The translations under genes were made by a program, and so were the position numbers. A model generated the notes under the pieces. That model was given only the letters and a program-made list of their open reading frames with translations. It was not told the DNA's origin and made no database searches. DNA of 64,000 nt from Phyto melanocephala (taxonomy: Eukaryota > Arthropoda > Insecta > Diptera > Rhinophoridae), in contig OW799234.1 in the NCBI GenBank assembly GCA_941918925.1, forward strand, positions 85,138,497 to 85,202,496, written 5' to 3'. The stretch's first letter is position 1. Each line of letters begins with the position of its first letter. Below, piece by piece: positions 43,427 to 54,337 of this stretch.

Positions 43427-43558
43427 CTCTTTTTTTTTTGTATGAAGTTTGACAATTTCCGGAGTTGAAATCATTTTTTTAATATGTTTTGACATACTCC
43501 AGAACGCAAAAAAATTGTCAGCTGGGCTGGCACCGCCACCTTGTATTAGTGTATCCTG

Positions 43559-44103
43559 GTTGGAACACCAAAATTTAAAAAAGTGCCATTAGCCTTAGGA
43601 TCTTTTTGAATTTTTGTGTTACATGCATTAGGTTCGAAGATACAATATTACCCGTTTAAGCCCCTTTCCTCCTAAATTCCAAAACTTCGAAAGAGTACTA
43701 AAATTCATTATATGAAGATTGTTTTAAGGAGAGTACAACTACGTTTTTACTTTTTTTATTGCTATCCCTCTCAAAGATAAATGCTGTTCAAAATAGTACC
43801 ACAATTCAGTTTTTACCCAATTTATCCTTAAAACTCAAAATTTCCAAAAAGTATCACACCTATCTAATTATTTTTAACAGGCTCTTTGGTAATTTCTGAA
43901 TTTTTGTGATATTTTTATTGATCCCCGAGATACTGAGTTACCGATTTTACCCGTAAACCGCTCGACGGATTTTGTTTAAACTTCACATAAACCACCTACT
44001 AAATAGTTTGAACAAAGCCTTAGCATTTGGTTCGGATAGGTGAGCCCATTCTTGAGTTATAAAATTACAATGAAAAGTGGCATTGATTTTTATATGTATA
44101 GAT
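43559..44103. other. Intergenic spacer, nothing recognised
   Basis: AT-rich sequence between family F and the DUF4602-like gene. No frame or repeat of note. Confidence 0.35.
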
Positions 44104-44643
44104 TTATTTTCTTTTTAATTTTGGCTTAATAATGCCATAATATTGATCTATAGCCGCCACAGGTGCCCGTTTCTTAGTTTGCTTCTCTATCTTAGTTTTA
44201 CTGCGACACTTTACCGAAGCAGCTCCCGTTTGGTTTTTGCCCAGCTGATGAAACTCTTTTCTTTCTTCTCTACTATTCTTTAGTCTTTTGCGTTCATCCA
44301 ATAGTTCTTTGTAATTTTTATATGCCTTTTTGGGTGGTTTTGCACCCAACTTAATCATTTGATTAATTAACATTTTCTTTCGATTTTTTTGTACACGCTG
44401 ATTGTTTGTGGCAAAGTTCAGAACTTCATGGCGAGCTTTTTTAATATCAAATAACACATTTTCCTCGTCGATTTCAGATTTTCTTAAGTATTTCTTATTT
44501 GCATATATTCCTTTATATTCCTTAGCAGTAGCTGTGGAACCTTTAGGTTCCTCAAACACTATAGCTTTAAATTCATTTTGTTTATTTTGTAAAGCTAAAG
44601 CAGCTTTAGTTAAAACAGGCTTGAATTCTGCATCCACGTTCAT
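44104..44643 (-). CDS. C1orf131/DUF4602-like ribosome-biogenesis protein
   Basis: A 179-residue, strongly basic single-exon protein. Its core, KARHEVLNFA followed about 30 residues later by MIKLGAKPPKKAYKNYKEL, matches the diagnostic DUF4602 pattern of human C1orf131 (ARxEVxxF ... LGAKPPKxxYxNYK). That human protein is a small-subunit processome component in the nucleolus. The Lys/Arg-rich C-terminus fits nucleolar RNA contact. The stop codon TAA (44104-44106) lies within an AATAAA (44102-44107, minus strand), so the 3' UTR could be very short if that signal is used. The gene is head-to-head with Noc4, 544 bp apart, another small-subunit assembly factor. Confidence 0.78.
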   Translation of the reverse strand: MNVDAEFKPVLTKAALALQNKQNEFKAIVFEEPKGSTATAKEYKGIYANKKYLRKSEIDEENVLFDIKKARHEVLNFATNNQRVQKNRKKMLINQMIKLGAKPPKKAYKNYKELLDERKRLKNSREERKEFHQLGKNQTGAASVKCRSKTKIEKQTKKRAPVAAIDQYYGIIKPKLKRK

Positions 44644-44817
44644 ATTTTACAGTTTTATAAAAATAAGATAACTAACTAATTGCAAAATTTCACAAAATGT
44701 ACTTAACAGAACAGAGTTTAATAATTATGTTGTATATTCTATGTTTATGCTTTTATGAAGGTCACTTGCAATTAAGGGTGCCAGACTTGTTTTTAGCAGA
44801 AAAATAAAAGGTAGTTT

Positions 44818-45057
44818 CCATGGTACAATAATCAGGTAGCCTCAGTTCTGCAACAACAAAATCCTAAATGTATTTTGTTGCTGGAAAACGACGACTTAAA
44901 TGTCAAAAAGCAAATGTGTGTGCGTGTTTTGTTGGCGGTAGAATATATACGTACACAATAACACATACATAAACAAAATTTGACATATTAGTTAAACCTT
45001 AAGGTAGAGAAAAAAAATCAGCTGTTTTAGTAAGGCTACCTGATAATTGTACCATGG
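44818..45057. mobile_element. Family H MITE in a divergent promoter
   Basis: Inverted repeats of about 24 bp, CCATGGTACAATAATCAGGT at 44818 and its complement ACCTGATAATTGTACCATGG ending at 45057, enclose 190 bp. These include a smaller inner hairpin (CAACAACAAAAT..ATTTTGTTGCTGG). The element sits between two divergently transcribed genes. Only one copy is present in the window, so the mobile nature is inferred. Confidence 0.55.
45017..45026. promoter_or_regulatory. E-box-like core promoter motif ATCAGCTGTT
   Basis: Exact fit to AWCAGCTGWT, the fly housekeeping core-promoter motif known as Ohler motif 5. It is 162 bp upstream of the Noc4 ATG and within the inverted-repeat element. Its use here is inference. 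Confidence 0.4.
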
Positions 45058-45187
45058 TTGATTACCTTATGATTGTATCATGTTTTGAAGTAATTTACTA
45101 TATACACATTCATGGCACATGGTGTAACTAAAAAATATTTGTATAAACGTGCTTTTTTTTTATTAAAAGGCAATTTTTTGATTAATA

Positions 45188-47914
45188 ATGGATAGTGACG
45201 AAAATAAAATTGGTACTCCCTTAAAAAATAAAATATCTCAAGAGTTAAGAAGCAAAGCTAATGATTTTTTAAACAACAAAGCAAATGCTAACAACTTGCT
45301 AGACATCATGCAATATTTAAAAGTATACATTCATTAACTAAATGTGTATTAAATATTTACTTGTTTTAACAAAAAACTGTTTATTTTTAGAAAGGATTGC
45401 AAGAAAAGCATCCCGTTATACCAGCTCTGCTTACTTTAGAGGTTGTTTATGTAGAAATCTTAAAAAGAAGAGATTTATTGCAATACAAAGATTTGGCTGC
45501 GGAGGTCAATTATAATGAAGCCGAAACCAAATATCGAATTTGGTTGAATGAACGTTATGAAGAAACCTGGAGTCTTCTGCTATGTGCTATTGAATATGGA
45601 AAGTCTCATGAATCAGCTCAAGCTTTAGTGTCGTGCATGAAACTATTGGCAACAGAGGGTCAAAATCCTCTAAATTCCACTGAACCGCTGAAGTTCCCTC
45701 GACAACGTTTACGTTGCATTCTGGAAAAACTCATTACTTTACGGCGTCTTCAGTCAACAGCAATACAAAGTTTCAAAGAATATGGCGAATATTTGGATGT
45801 AGTGCAAAATTGTTGGCAAATTTTACCGAATCTTTTAAAAAAGGCATCTTTTAAACCGCAAACTTTAGTTATAAACTATCTAGAATTAATACAGGCCTTA
45901 CCAGTTAACAATTACTTACAAGAACAAAATAAAATATTATGCCCCTTGGCGGAAAAGGCTTCCAGATCCGAAAATTTCGAGTACACTAGTATACGTAAAT
46001 CTATAAACAAAGTATGGAATAATTTAATGTTGTGGTTGGACGCTGATGTGCCGGAAAATGTACATAAGCAAATATTAATTGTTTTACTAGAACGTATAAT
46101 GACACATTTGGATAAGCCCATCTTATTAACGGACTTTTTAATGGATTCTTTAGATTGTGGTTAGTACTGGATTAAATTCTGAACTATCGATTTTTAAGTA
46201 AAATTTGTTTCTAGGTGGCGCAATTTCGCTTTTAGCTCTCCAGGGTGTATTTACTCTCATTCAAAAGCACAATATTACTTATCCTAATATATATGAAAAA
46301 CTATACAGCATGTTTGAACCCGAAATATTCCATACAAAATTTAAGGCTCGTCTGTTCTATTTGGCTGATATATTTCTAAGCTCTACACATTTACCAGAAA
46401 ATTTAGTTGCAGCCTTTGTCAAACGTCTGGCTCGTTTGAGTTTAATATCACCACCTCAAGATGCCATTATAATATTGTATTTTATAGGAAATTTGATTTT
46501 AAGGCATGGCGGTCTTAAGTCGTTAATATATGCTCAACATCACCAAGAAGGTAATTGTTTCGTTGATACCTTATCCGTTTTTATTGAAAAAAAAAAATAA
46601 ATTCATGTTAAAACTATTTTACATTCTCATAAATTGTATAGACCTGTAGAACATAAAGTTAAACACATCTGTATCCTTTCACATTGAAAAATATTGTATT
46701 TATCCTTTACAACATTGTCACCACAGGGTTTTTTGTACTTGCAAACTTATTTTGTTTCTCTTATTTGTAGATCTGCAGAGTGGGTCAAAAGTCACTGTAG
46801 CTTTGGAAAATATAATAACTTTTTCGTTTATAGACTTTTTTCAGTTTCGAAATGATGGGTTCGTTTTATAGTATTTTCTACAACTGTAGATCAAATTTTA
46901 GTAACAATGTTAGCCTTGAGTTCTAGGACTGTCTTGGGCTTCTTTACATATACTTGCGCCTACAAATAATCCATAAAAAAATAGTCGGTTATTGACGAAT
47001 GTGACGAACGCGCTGACCAATTAATATCTGAATTTCTCGAAATTATTCGCTCTTTAAAAATGAGTTTCATCACTCATAATCAGATTTTAAATAAAGTTGA
47101 TTTTATTTCTGGCCAACTAAAAATAACAGTATTATTTTTTAATGCGCGGTAGTGTCATTTGAACTATTCCTAGCTGACCAGAATGTCTTCTGGTAGAGGT
47201 TTCTGACGTATAAAGCGATACGCAATTTGTGGTAAAATAATGGTAGCTGATTTAAATTCGTAGTGGTAAAGATACATATATTTGTAGAATAAAATTGATC
47301 AATTACTTTCGAAATTTAATCGTATATCCAGAATAACCCTTAAGATCCTTCAACATATTATTTAATATGTATCAAAAGCAAGTGTTTTCATTTTTTTTAA
47401 ATATTTGTAGAAAGAGGATTTTACTAACACAATGAAGAACTAAAAAAAGAAAGTAAAGAATTAAACTAAACAAAAAATATACATAAGAAGCTTGCTACTA
47501 CCCCTTTAGTTCACACATTTTGTTCATTTCTTTTTTTTTTAGTTGCCGAAGACCCTTTTATAATGGAGGAGCGCGAACCCACAAAATCAAATGCCATAAA
47601 AAGCTCTCTTTGGGAAATACAGATCCTGCAGAAGCATGCCATCCCTTCTGTGGCCGTAGCAGCTAAATTCATATCACAGCCTTTACCCAAACAAGAATGG
47701 GACTTATCATCGGTTTTGGAAGTTAAGGAAGATGATGTAAGATTGCAAATTATGTGTAATATAAATTTTATTTTGTTCAAAATTTATTTTGTTATAGATA
47801 TTTGATCAGGAAATAAGCAAGAAGTCCAAACAATATGCTTTAGCTTTTGAGCGACCACAAACGATATTTTTACCCAACAACGACAAAATTCAACAGCACT
47901 GGTGCTTAGTTTAG
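45188..47914 (+). CDS. Noc4: Nucleolar complex protein 4 (Noc4/NOC4L), ribosome assembly
   Basis: Noc4 partners Nop14 in maturing and exporting the 40S precursor in the nucleolus. Five exons are inferred: 45188-45322, 45391-46159, 46215-46550, 47543-47736 and 47798-47914. They give 516 aa, the same length as I recall for the human protein. All junctions are GT/AG with compatible phases. Intron 3 (992 bp) is much larger than the others (55-68 bp). The CBF/Mak21 (Noc) domain lies in the middle-to-C-terminal half, with features such as FKARLFYLADIFLSS, LARLSLISPP and FIGNLILRHG. The C-terminus carries the family motif DPF..SSLWEIQILQKHAIP and FDQEISKKSKQYALAFERP. AATAAA lies at 47930-47935. The start is the first ATG and lies 130 bp past the family H element. 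Confidence 0.94.
46551..47542 (+). other. Large intron 3 of Noc4
   Basis: 992 bp, AT-rich, with no recognisable repeat or nested gene. Other introns of this gene are under 70 bp, so an old insertion that has since decayed is possible. Confidence 0.5.
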
Positions 47915-48162
47915 TTTTTTTTTTTTGTTAATAAATTAAAAAAAATCAAACTTGAAAATTTTTTTAACTTTTTTCTTTCTTTTTTTATACAAGTTGTCGT
48001 GCCAAAGTCGTTATTAGTGAACAAAATTTAATTACGAAACAGTCCATTTAAGTTTGTTTTCTAAACGCTATGAAACGATCAGTACAATGATGTACATATT
48101 TACAAACAGCACTAGGGGCCAAAATAAAAATGTTACTAAAAAGTGTAATCTGAATCAAAACT
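47915..48162. other. Noc4 3' flank
   Basis: Contains the AATAAA at 47930-47935 and AT-rich spacer; nothing further recognised. Confidence 0.45.
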
Positions 48163-48515
48163 AAAGGGTCAGCCATCTAACGTTTTTTTTAACTAGTGCT
48201 TATTTCGTGGATGGTAACACTTAGCTCATGTCTGATTAGACAGATAATTAGTTTTATCCTTCCGCTGAACGAATATGGTTGTGTATACGCCTGAACAACG
48301 CTGGGAAATATTGCGACATTACTTTGGCCGATTTTGCAAAAAAAAATCTTTTCGGATGAAGCTCATTTTGATCTTGGCAGGTATGTAAACAAGCAAAATT
48401 GTCGCATTTGGGGCACATAAAACCCACACGCATACATTGAAATGCCGATACACCCAAAACGAGTCACTGTTTGGTGCGGATTTTGGTCCAGAGGCATAAT
48501 TGACATAACTTAGAA
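48163..48515 (+). pseudogene. Mariner-like transposase remnant
   Basis: From ATG 48275 a short frame reads MVVYTPEQRWEILRHYF, a mariner-superfamily N-terminus. After a deletion the sequence jumps to catalytic-domain sequence in another frame: FFSDEAHFDLGRYVNKQNCR and HPKRVTVWCGFWSRG, with an in-frame stop between. The helix-turn-helix to catalytic linker is missing. It differs in sequence from the mariner remnant at 9618-10230, so two subfamilies are present. Confidence 0.75.
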
Positions 48516-48890
48516 TTATATGATATATATATATAATAAATCAATAATTTGAAATTTTTTCAAAAAATTTCGTCTATATCTTTGTTGTAATTGACACATT
48601 GCACCAAGATTTTCTGTAAATGTTCTCAAAGTTTCATATGTTATATATATTTTAAAAACTTTTCAAGAAGTTCTATAGAAGCTGCAACATCTGACTTTGT
48701 TTCGATAAAAAACAGAGGTAATATTGTTTTTTTTTCGCTCATATCTCAGCTCTTAATATGTCCTTATAACAGATTTTCAAGCATATCTGATAAATTGATA
48801 CCATATAAGGATCTAAAGTATAAATGGGGGCTTCAAAAAGTTAACAGACAGACGGAATTAGCTGATTTAATTACTCTATAAGAATTCAGA

Positions 48891-49146
48891 ATATATCGAT
48901 GGCTTAATATAAAAAGGGCGTATCTTGATTTTCAACGAAGTTACGTTTTTAACGTTTTCTGATAGTCCACATACAAACACATTACCCAAAAAATTAGGGA
49001 GCTAGGTTGAAAATAACTAATTTGTAGTCGCGTAAAAATGCCCTAAATCATTTCATTTTTTTAAATTTTGTTCAGTTTTTTTTCCTTCTGTAAATAAATT
49101 AAAAATTGAGATACGCCATTTTAATTATATTAAGCCATTGATATAT
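48891..49146. mobile_element. Family I MITE, long copy
   Basis: 256 bp with about 40-bp inverted arms ATATATCGATGGCTTAATAT..GGGCGTATCTTGATTTT and AAAATTGAGATACGCC..ATATTAAGCCATTGATATAT. Shorter relative at 38967-39074. Inserted in a HINE-B copy. Confidence 0.75.
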
Positions 49147-49147
49147 C

Positions 49148-49219
49148 GTCGTTCGTAAATTATTGTGTTCTATGTGACATAAAACTTCTACATATGGAAC
49201 ACAATAATTTACGAAAGAC
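49148..49219. repeat. Hairpin beside the family I MITE
   Basis: Arms TTCGTAAATTATTGTGTTC (49152-49170) and GAACACAATAATTTACGAA (49197-49215) are perfect over 19 bp with a 26-nt loop. GTC/GAC extends pairing past one mismatch. It may be a very small third insertion in the same repeat. Confidence 0.75.
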
Positions 49220-49302
49220 AATATACTTGAAAGGGTCTAAAATCAATATCGTAGAAATTATAAACGAAATGACAAACACACTCGTGCAAGGGATATAAAT
49301 CG

Positions 49303-50563
49303 TTTAATCTGCTAATGCCTCTAATACCTAATTTACTATTATATTTTGGCATATACATATATTTTCGTTTTTACCTTTTTTTTTGTATAATTTTTAAGCT
49401 TGTTTACAAAATCACCTCGTAAGCCTCGTAGGGCTTATTTCTTTAATATAGTTGCTAGGTTATGTAGAACAGACGACTGTTGTGCAGCTCACTTGATTTC
49501 ATCGTATTGATACCTGAATAGAAGAGAAGCAGACCAGAATCTCTGGAGGCAATCAAAACCACAAAATCCATACTAGCAGATCAGCACACTACTGACTAGT
49601 CCACCGGGGAACCCTAATAATACAGTTGCTAAATGCAAACAATAGTTTCTAAACATACTTAGTAGTTAAACGAATGCCCCTAATAATAAGTCTATACAAA
49701 AAATCATAACTCGTAATCTTAAAAAGTTGTTAAAAGTACATTCAAGAAGACATGCTCCCGGCGCTAGTATTGTAAACAAAACGCACCACACTTTACTATA
49801 CGATGTATTTTCCTTAGGCATGTAGAACAAGTTAAAGAATAAACTTCAAGACCATAAAGTACATATCAGCAACATTATTAGCTTATATCTAATTTCAAAT
49901 ATATGTACATAACCCAGTTGAGTAAAATTTGTGCAAAATTCCAAATATCTCTATGATCAAAAATGAGATGATTATCTAAAGTCAAGTTACCGAACAAGAA
50001 CATTATTTAAAACTATTTCTAAATTAGCGGAAAATTAGTATGTATTTATTTATTTAATTTAATAATCAAATATTCCAAAAAGGCCAAACCAATTAAATCG
50101 TAGTCCACAAATAGCAACTAAGCCCATACGTTTAATGAATAATTAAACAATTTACTACGATAAACATTTATGATAAACGCGATCGCGAAAAAATTAAAAT
50201 TTTTCGAAGTGCTGAGTGAATATCATATTTTATAACACTATAATATAGAATCAGAGTCCAAAAATTGTTAAAAAAAAATAACAGCAAAAACATTTATCGC
50301 ATATTAATAGGTTCGTTCGAGAACTCACAAATTTGTACGAATTTGTACAAATTTTTACTGCATTTTACGAAATTGCGTTCGTTTACACAAATTTGTAGTA
50401 AATGAGAGCACAAATAGAGAACGAAAAGTGACAGTTCTTGACTGAGTATTTGCAAATTTTTACTTAGAAATTTCCTGCAGTAAGATTTAGCAAAACCAAA
50501 AAACATATGATTCAAAAGGTAAACAAACAAAAAGTATACAATTTGTGAAAAAAAATATTAAAA
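49303..50563. other. Intergenic spacer, nothing recognised
   Basis: AT-rich. 50320-50420 has several AAATTTGTA repeats in both orientations. No gene or known repeat; a short GC-richer patch at 49480-49620 is unexplained. Confidence 0.35.
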
Positions 50564-50564
50564 A

Positions 50565-52090
50565 CAAGTAAGAGCGCTATATTCGGCCGTGCCGAATCTT
50601 ATTTACCCTTCACAACGTGTAGTCATGCAATAACATTAGTTTGTATCACCATTCATCCCATATGAAATACGTACAAACATATAAAAAACATACATATATA
50701 AAAACATCCCATTGTAAAATTATAAATTTACGTATGTATGTTAAAAAAATATATAAAACAAAAATTTAAAAAAAAAAATAAAAAAAAAAATTTCAAAAAT
50801 AAATAAAAAAAAATTTTAAAACAAAATTTAAAAAAATAATTTTAAACAAGTAAAAGCGCTATATTCGGCCGTGCCGAATCTTATATACCCTTCACAACGT
50901 GTAGTCATGCAATAACAGTAAATTCACGTATGTATGTTAAAAAAACAAAATAAAAAAAAATTTAAAAAAAAATTAAAAAAAAAAAATTTTTAAAAAAAAT
51001 TAAAAAAAAAAAATTATTATATACATTTATAATATATATAAAACAAACAAAAAAAATAAAAAAAAATTAAAAAAAAAATAATAATAAAAATATATATAAT
51101 ATATTAAATAAAAAATAAAAAAAAAATAAAAAAAAAAATTAAAAAAAAAATTTTTAAAAAATTAAAAAAAAAATTTTTTTGGCTCAGTTGGGATTCGATG
51201 CCACGTTTTCCCTAACCAGTATTCACGTTTGTATGTATGTATGTTGTTGTTGTAATGTTGTTTTTGTGAAAAGAAAATCGAGGTGGTCGTGGGTTTTTGC
51301 TCATATCTCAGTTGTTTATGAACCGATGTTTCTGATTTTCAATACCGATCTACTCCCGAATATTTCTGATATTTTAATACCTTATCCGGGTCCAACCTAT
51401 ATCGGGGGGCTTCAAAAAGTTGATTTCAACATACACACGGACAGACGGTCAGACGGACAGACGGACAGACTGACAGGGCTTAATCGACTCCCCTATTCAT
51501 AAGCTTTCAGAAAATATATACTTTATGGGGTCGGAAATGAAAATTGTAGAAATTTCACACGGAATGACAAACCTATATATACCCTTTTTCACTGTGTGAA
51601 GGGTATAAAAAATAATTAAAATATATATAATAAATATAAAACAGAAAAAAAATTAAAAAAAATATTAAAAAAAATAATAATAAAAATATAAATAATATAT
51701 TAAATGAAAATTAAAAAAAATATAAAAAAAATTAAAAAAAAATAAAAAAAAAATTTTTTTTTTGGCTCAGCTGGGATTCGATGCCACGTTTACTCTAACC
51801 AGTATACACATTTGTATGTATGTATGTTGTTGTTGTAATGTTGTTTTTGTGAAAAAAAAATCGAGGTGGTCGTGGGTTTTTGCTCATATCTCAGTTGTTT
51901 ATGTACTGATGTTTCTAATTTTCAATACCGGTCTACTCCCGAATATTTCTGATATTTTGATACCTTACCCGGGTCTAAGCGATGTCAGGGGGCTTCAAAA
52001 AGTTGCTTTCAACATACACACGGACAGACGGACAGACTGACAGAGCTTAATCGACTCCCCTACTCATAAGCTTTCAGAAAATATATACTT
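50565..52090 (-). mobile_element. HINE-B array, left part, interrupted by the gypsy element
   Basis: Stem-loop ends (..GCGCTATATTCGGCCGTGCCGAAT) at about 50570 and 50852, A-rich tracts, a complete head module 51178-51610 (GGCTCAGTTGGGATTCGATG to GGGTATAAAA), and a second head module from 51763. The second module is cut at 52090 in AAAATATATACTT by the LTR retrotransposon and resumes at 63487. Confidence 0.85.
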
Positions 52091-54337
52091 TGTTGCGGTG
52101 GCCGAGGATGTTTTTTTGTTGTGCATGTGTGGCTTGTGGTAGCAGGGAGCGATTGCACATTGTGGTGTTGTTTAGGGTGGTGGATGGTTTTTGTGGCCTA
52201 GGGTTCGAATTCGGAATGGTCTGCCTTTTTGGTTTAATGGGGATTGCCAGTCCGCAGCAGACCATGGCAACGGGGGGGAAACCTTGTGTGTGCGACCGCC
52301 CGAATAAACGGATCGCAGTTAAGCCCGCCGTTTTATTAATCCTAGGAAAAAGAAAAAAGAAGGAAAAGTAATTAGTATTATGTATTTATTTTCAAAGGAA
52401 CAATACTTACCAGTATCAACGAATGAAACTCAAAAGTGGTTGTTTTGAGAACATATGTTAGTTAGTGTTGGTAAACGTACGAAGATTCGTGTCGACTAGG
52501 TTGTTATTGTGAATGTTCTGTATTTTACAGTAGGGCACGTAGTAAGTTTTAGTGAATGAATTTATTCTTTTTGTATTGATCGTTATTTTTGTAATTTGTA
52601 TTTTAACTGGTATATTATAAGGGGAAGATAGTTATGAGTTTTATGGATAGAAAGGGACAAATATTTCGGTGTGTAACTGGGACAATTAGAGTTTTGAATA
52701 AAGATATATAAACTAAATATGGTTCCGCTGGAAAGATTAAACCAAGGGCAGACTTGGCTAGTTTTTTTTTGGGAATTTCATAACAGTTTTGTGCATTGAA
52801 GAGTCAAGTTTAAATTTTGAGTAGTATTGCCAAAAAAGTTAACAAAGAAAAATATTTGTTTTACTTGTTTAAAAATTTATTTTAAATTTTGTGATTCGAT
52901 AAATATCTTTTTTTAGTTGGGAAGATAGTATTTAAGGTGAGGAAGGTGATTTAATTTTGTTGCGGGAAAGTTAATTAGAGTGTTGTGTGTGTTTCTGTTT
53001 TTTTTTTATTTAAGGAAGCGGTGGAAGTTTACGCCACGTAAATATAAAAGGAGAAATAAAAATAATTAGTAGAGTCCTTGGATAAGAAGATTGCCAGTTT
53101 GGAGTGTGGAAAAAGGACTGGCGCTTCTTGGAGGTGGTACCGTGGAGGTTTTACATTTAGTTTTTTTTTTGGAAAGTTGCAAGAATATTTATATATATAC
53201 CAGGTAACCTTAAATAAGAAAAAATAATAGAACCGCTACGAGCAAAAGAAAAAGGAGGCCATATTGTTGGCGCTTTCGCCATTATATGTACATACATATA
53301 CTTATGAGAAGTAGAAGAAATCTTCCATTTTTACCTGGATTAAATCATACTCCATTATATTTAAAAAAATAATTTTTTTTTTTTTTTGCGTTTTGGATTT
53401 TAAATAATTTTGGTCAATAACTTTTTTTTTAAATTAGTTGTAGTTTAGTCATTGCTTCAATTGTGTTAATTTTTTTTTATGTATTATATTAGTCATAGTT
53501 TATATATATTTTTATTTTTTTATATTATTTGTATCTTCTTTTTATTAAAGATATTTCAGTTTGTTTTTGCTTTTCAAATATGCATGTTTTTTGTTAAATT
53601 TTACTTACAAGCCCGTCTAAGTTTCTAGTTAAAAAAAATAATATATATTAAAAACATTTTTTTTAAAGATTTTAGAGAGCTCTTTCAAATCAGGATAGAA
53701 GTCATATAAGTAGTAGTTAGTCCCACCGTTGACAGAGAGATAGGTATTGTGAGTGAAATAGAACAGGAATATATACATATATATTGAGAAGTAAAATCCA
53801 TTCGAGTTTGTTTTTTTTTTGTGGCGTTAAAGGCCAAATAAAATTGTAAAGTTTGAAAGTCACTAATAATTTTAAAATTTATTCGTTATATTTTCTTGTG
53901 TTTGTTAACCGTTTTTTTTTATTTTATAAACTAAATTTATTGTGATAATCTTTAGAATTAAGAATAAATTTTTTTTTGTTAATATAATGTATTGAAATTA
54001 AGTAATTAGAAAAATATGAAGGTGTGAATTAATTTGGATTGGGGTGGTGAATTAAGGTAAGTGATGAGGGTAGGCGGATTTATGGGGTCATCATAACATG
54101 AGGTGGAGTATTGTTGACCATGGTAGGGAAGGGCGGCTGGAGCTGACATCTGTCTCCTACAACACCGGTTTACCAGAATTATTTTTTTTGTTTAGATCAC
54201 AGTTTTTTTTTGTTACCATTTTTTTTTATTGATGCAGATCTGGGCTAGGTTGATGGGAGGGACCTCCCCGAGATAGTCTTTGTGAAATATTTTTAGCCGG
54301 ACACCAATCGTCCTAGTGCACTAAGGATCATGCAACA
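52091..54337 (+). repeat. 5' LTR of the gypsy element
   Basis: 2247 bp, TGTTGC...GCAACA. The first 230 bp are GC-richer than the rest and contain AATAAA near 52305. A TATA-like TATAAAAG is at 53043-53050. The remainder is T-rich. LTRs over 2 kb are unusual among fly gypsy elements. Confidence 0.97.

Larger units (their letters stand above)
42316..43558. mobile_element. Family F DNA element with about 40-bp inverted repeats
   Basis: Left end CAGGGTACACTAATAC..GGTGGCGG and right end CCGCCACC..GTATTAGTGTATCCTG are inverted repeats extending to CAGCCCAGCTGA on the inner side (about 40 bp, few mismatches). The 1243-bp interior holds a family C fragment (42405-42635), a stub of a HINE-B stem-loop (GCAAGAGCGCTATAT, 42878) and the family G element. 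There is no transposase. Flanks do not show a clear target duplication. Confidence 0.65.
48717..49302 (-). mobile_element. HINE-B head module split by a MITE
   Basis: CGCTCATATCTCAGCTC, GGGGGCTTCAAAAAGTTAACAGACAGACGG and ATTCAGAATATAT, then the family I MITE (48891-49146) and a hairpin. The copy resumes at AATATACTTGAAAGGGTC and runs to ATGACAAACACACTCGTGCAAGGGATAT near 49300. Quite diverged from other copies. Confidence 0.6.

Noticed and set aside
51179..51502. Repeated frames beginning MAQLGFDATFSL (21767, 22195, 51179, 51762)
   Set aside because: Translation of the HINE-B head module. The sequence is repeated DNA with microsatellite and poly-A parts, not a gene family.
52090..52371. 93-codon frame at the LTR start (also 61152-61517)
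   Set aside because: It is present in both LTRs only because they are nearly identical; composition is that of a GC-rich noncoding block and it ends in a poly-AG tail.
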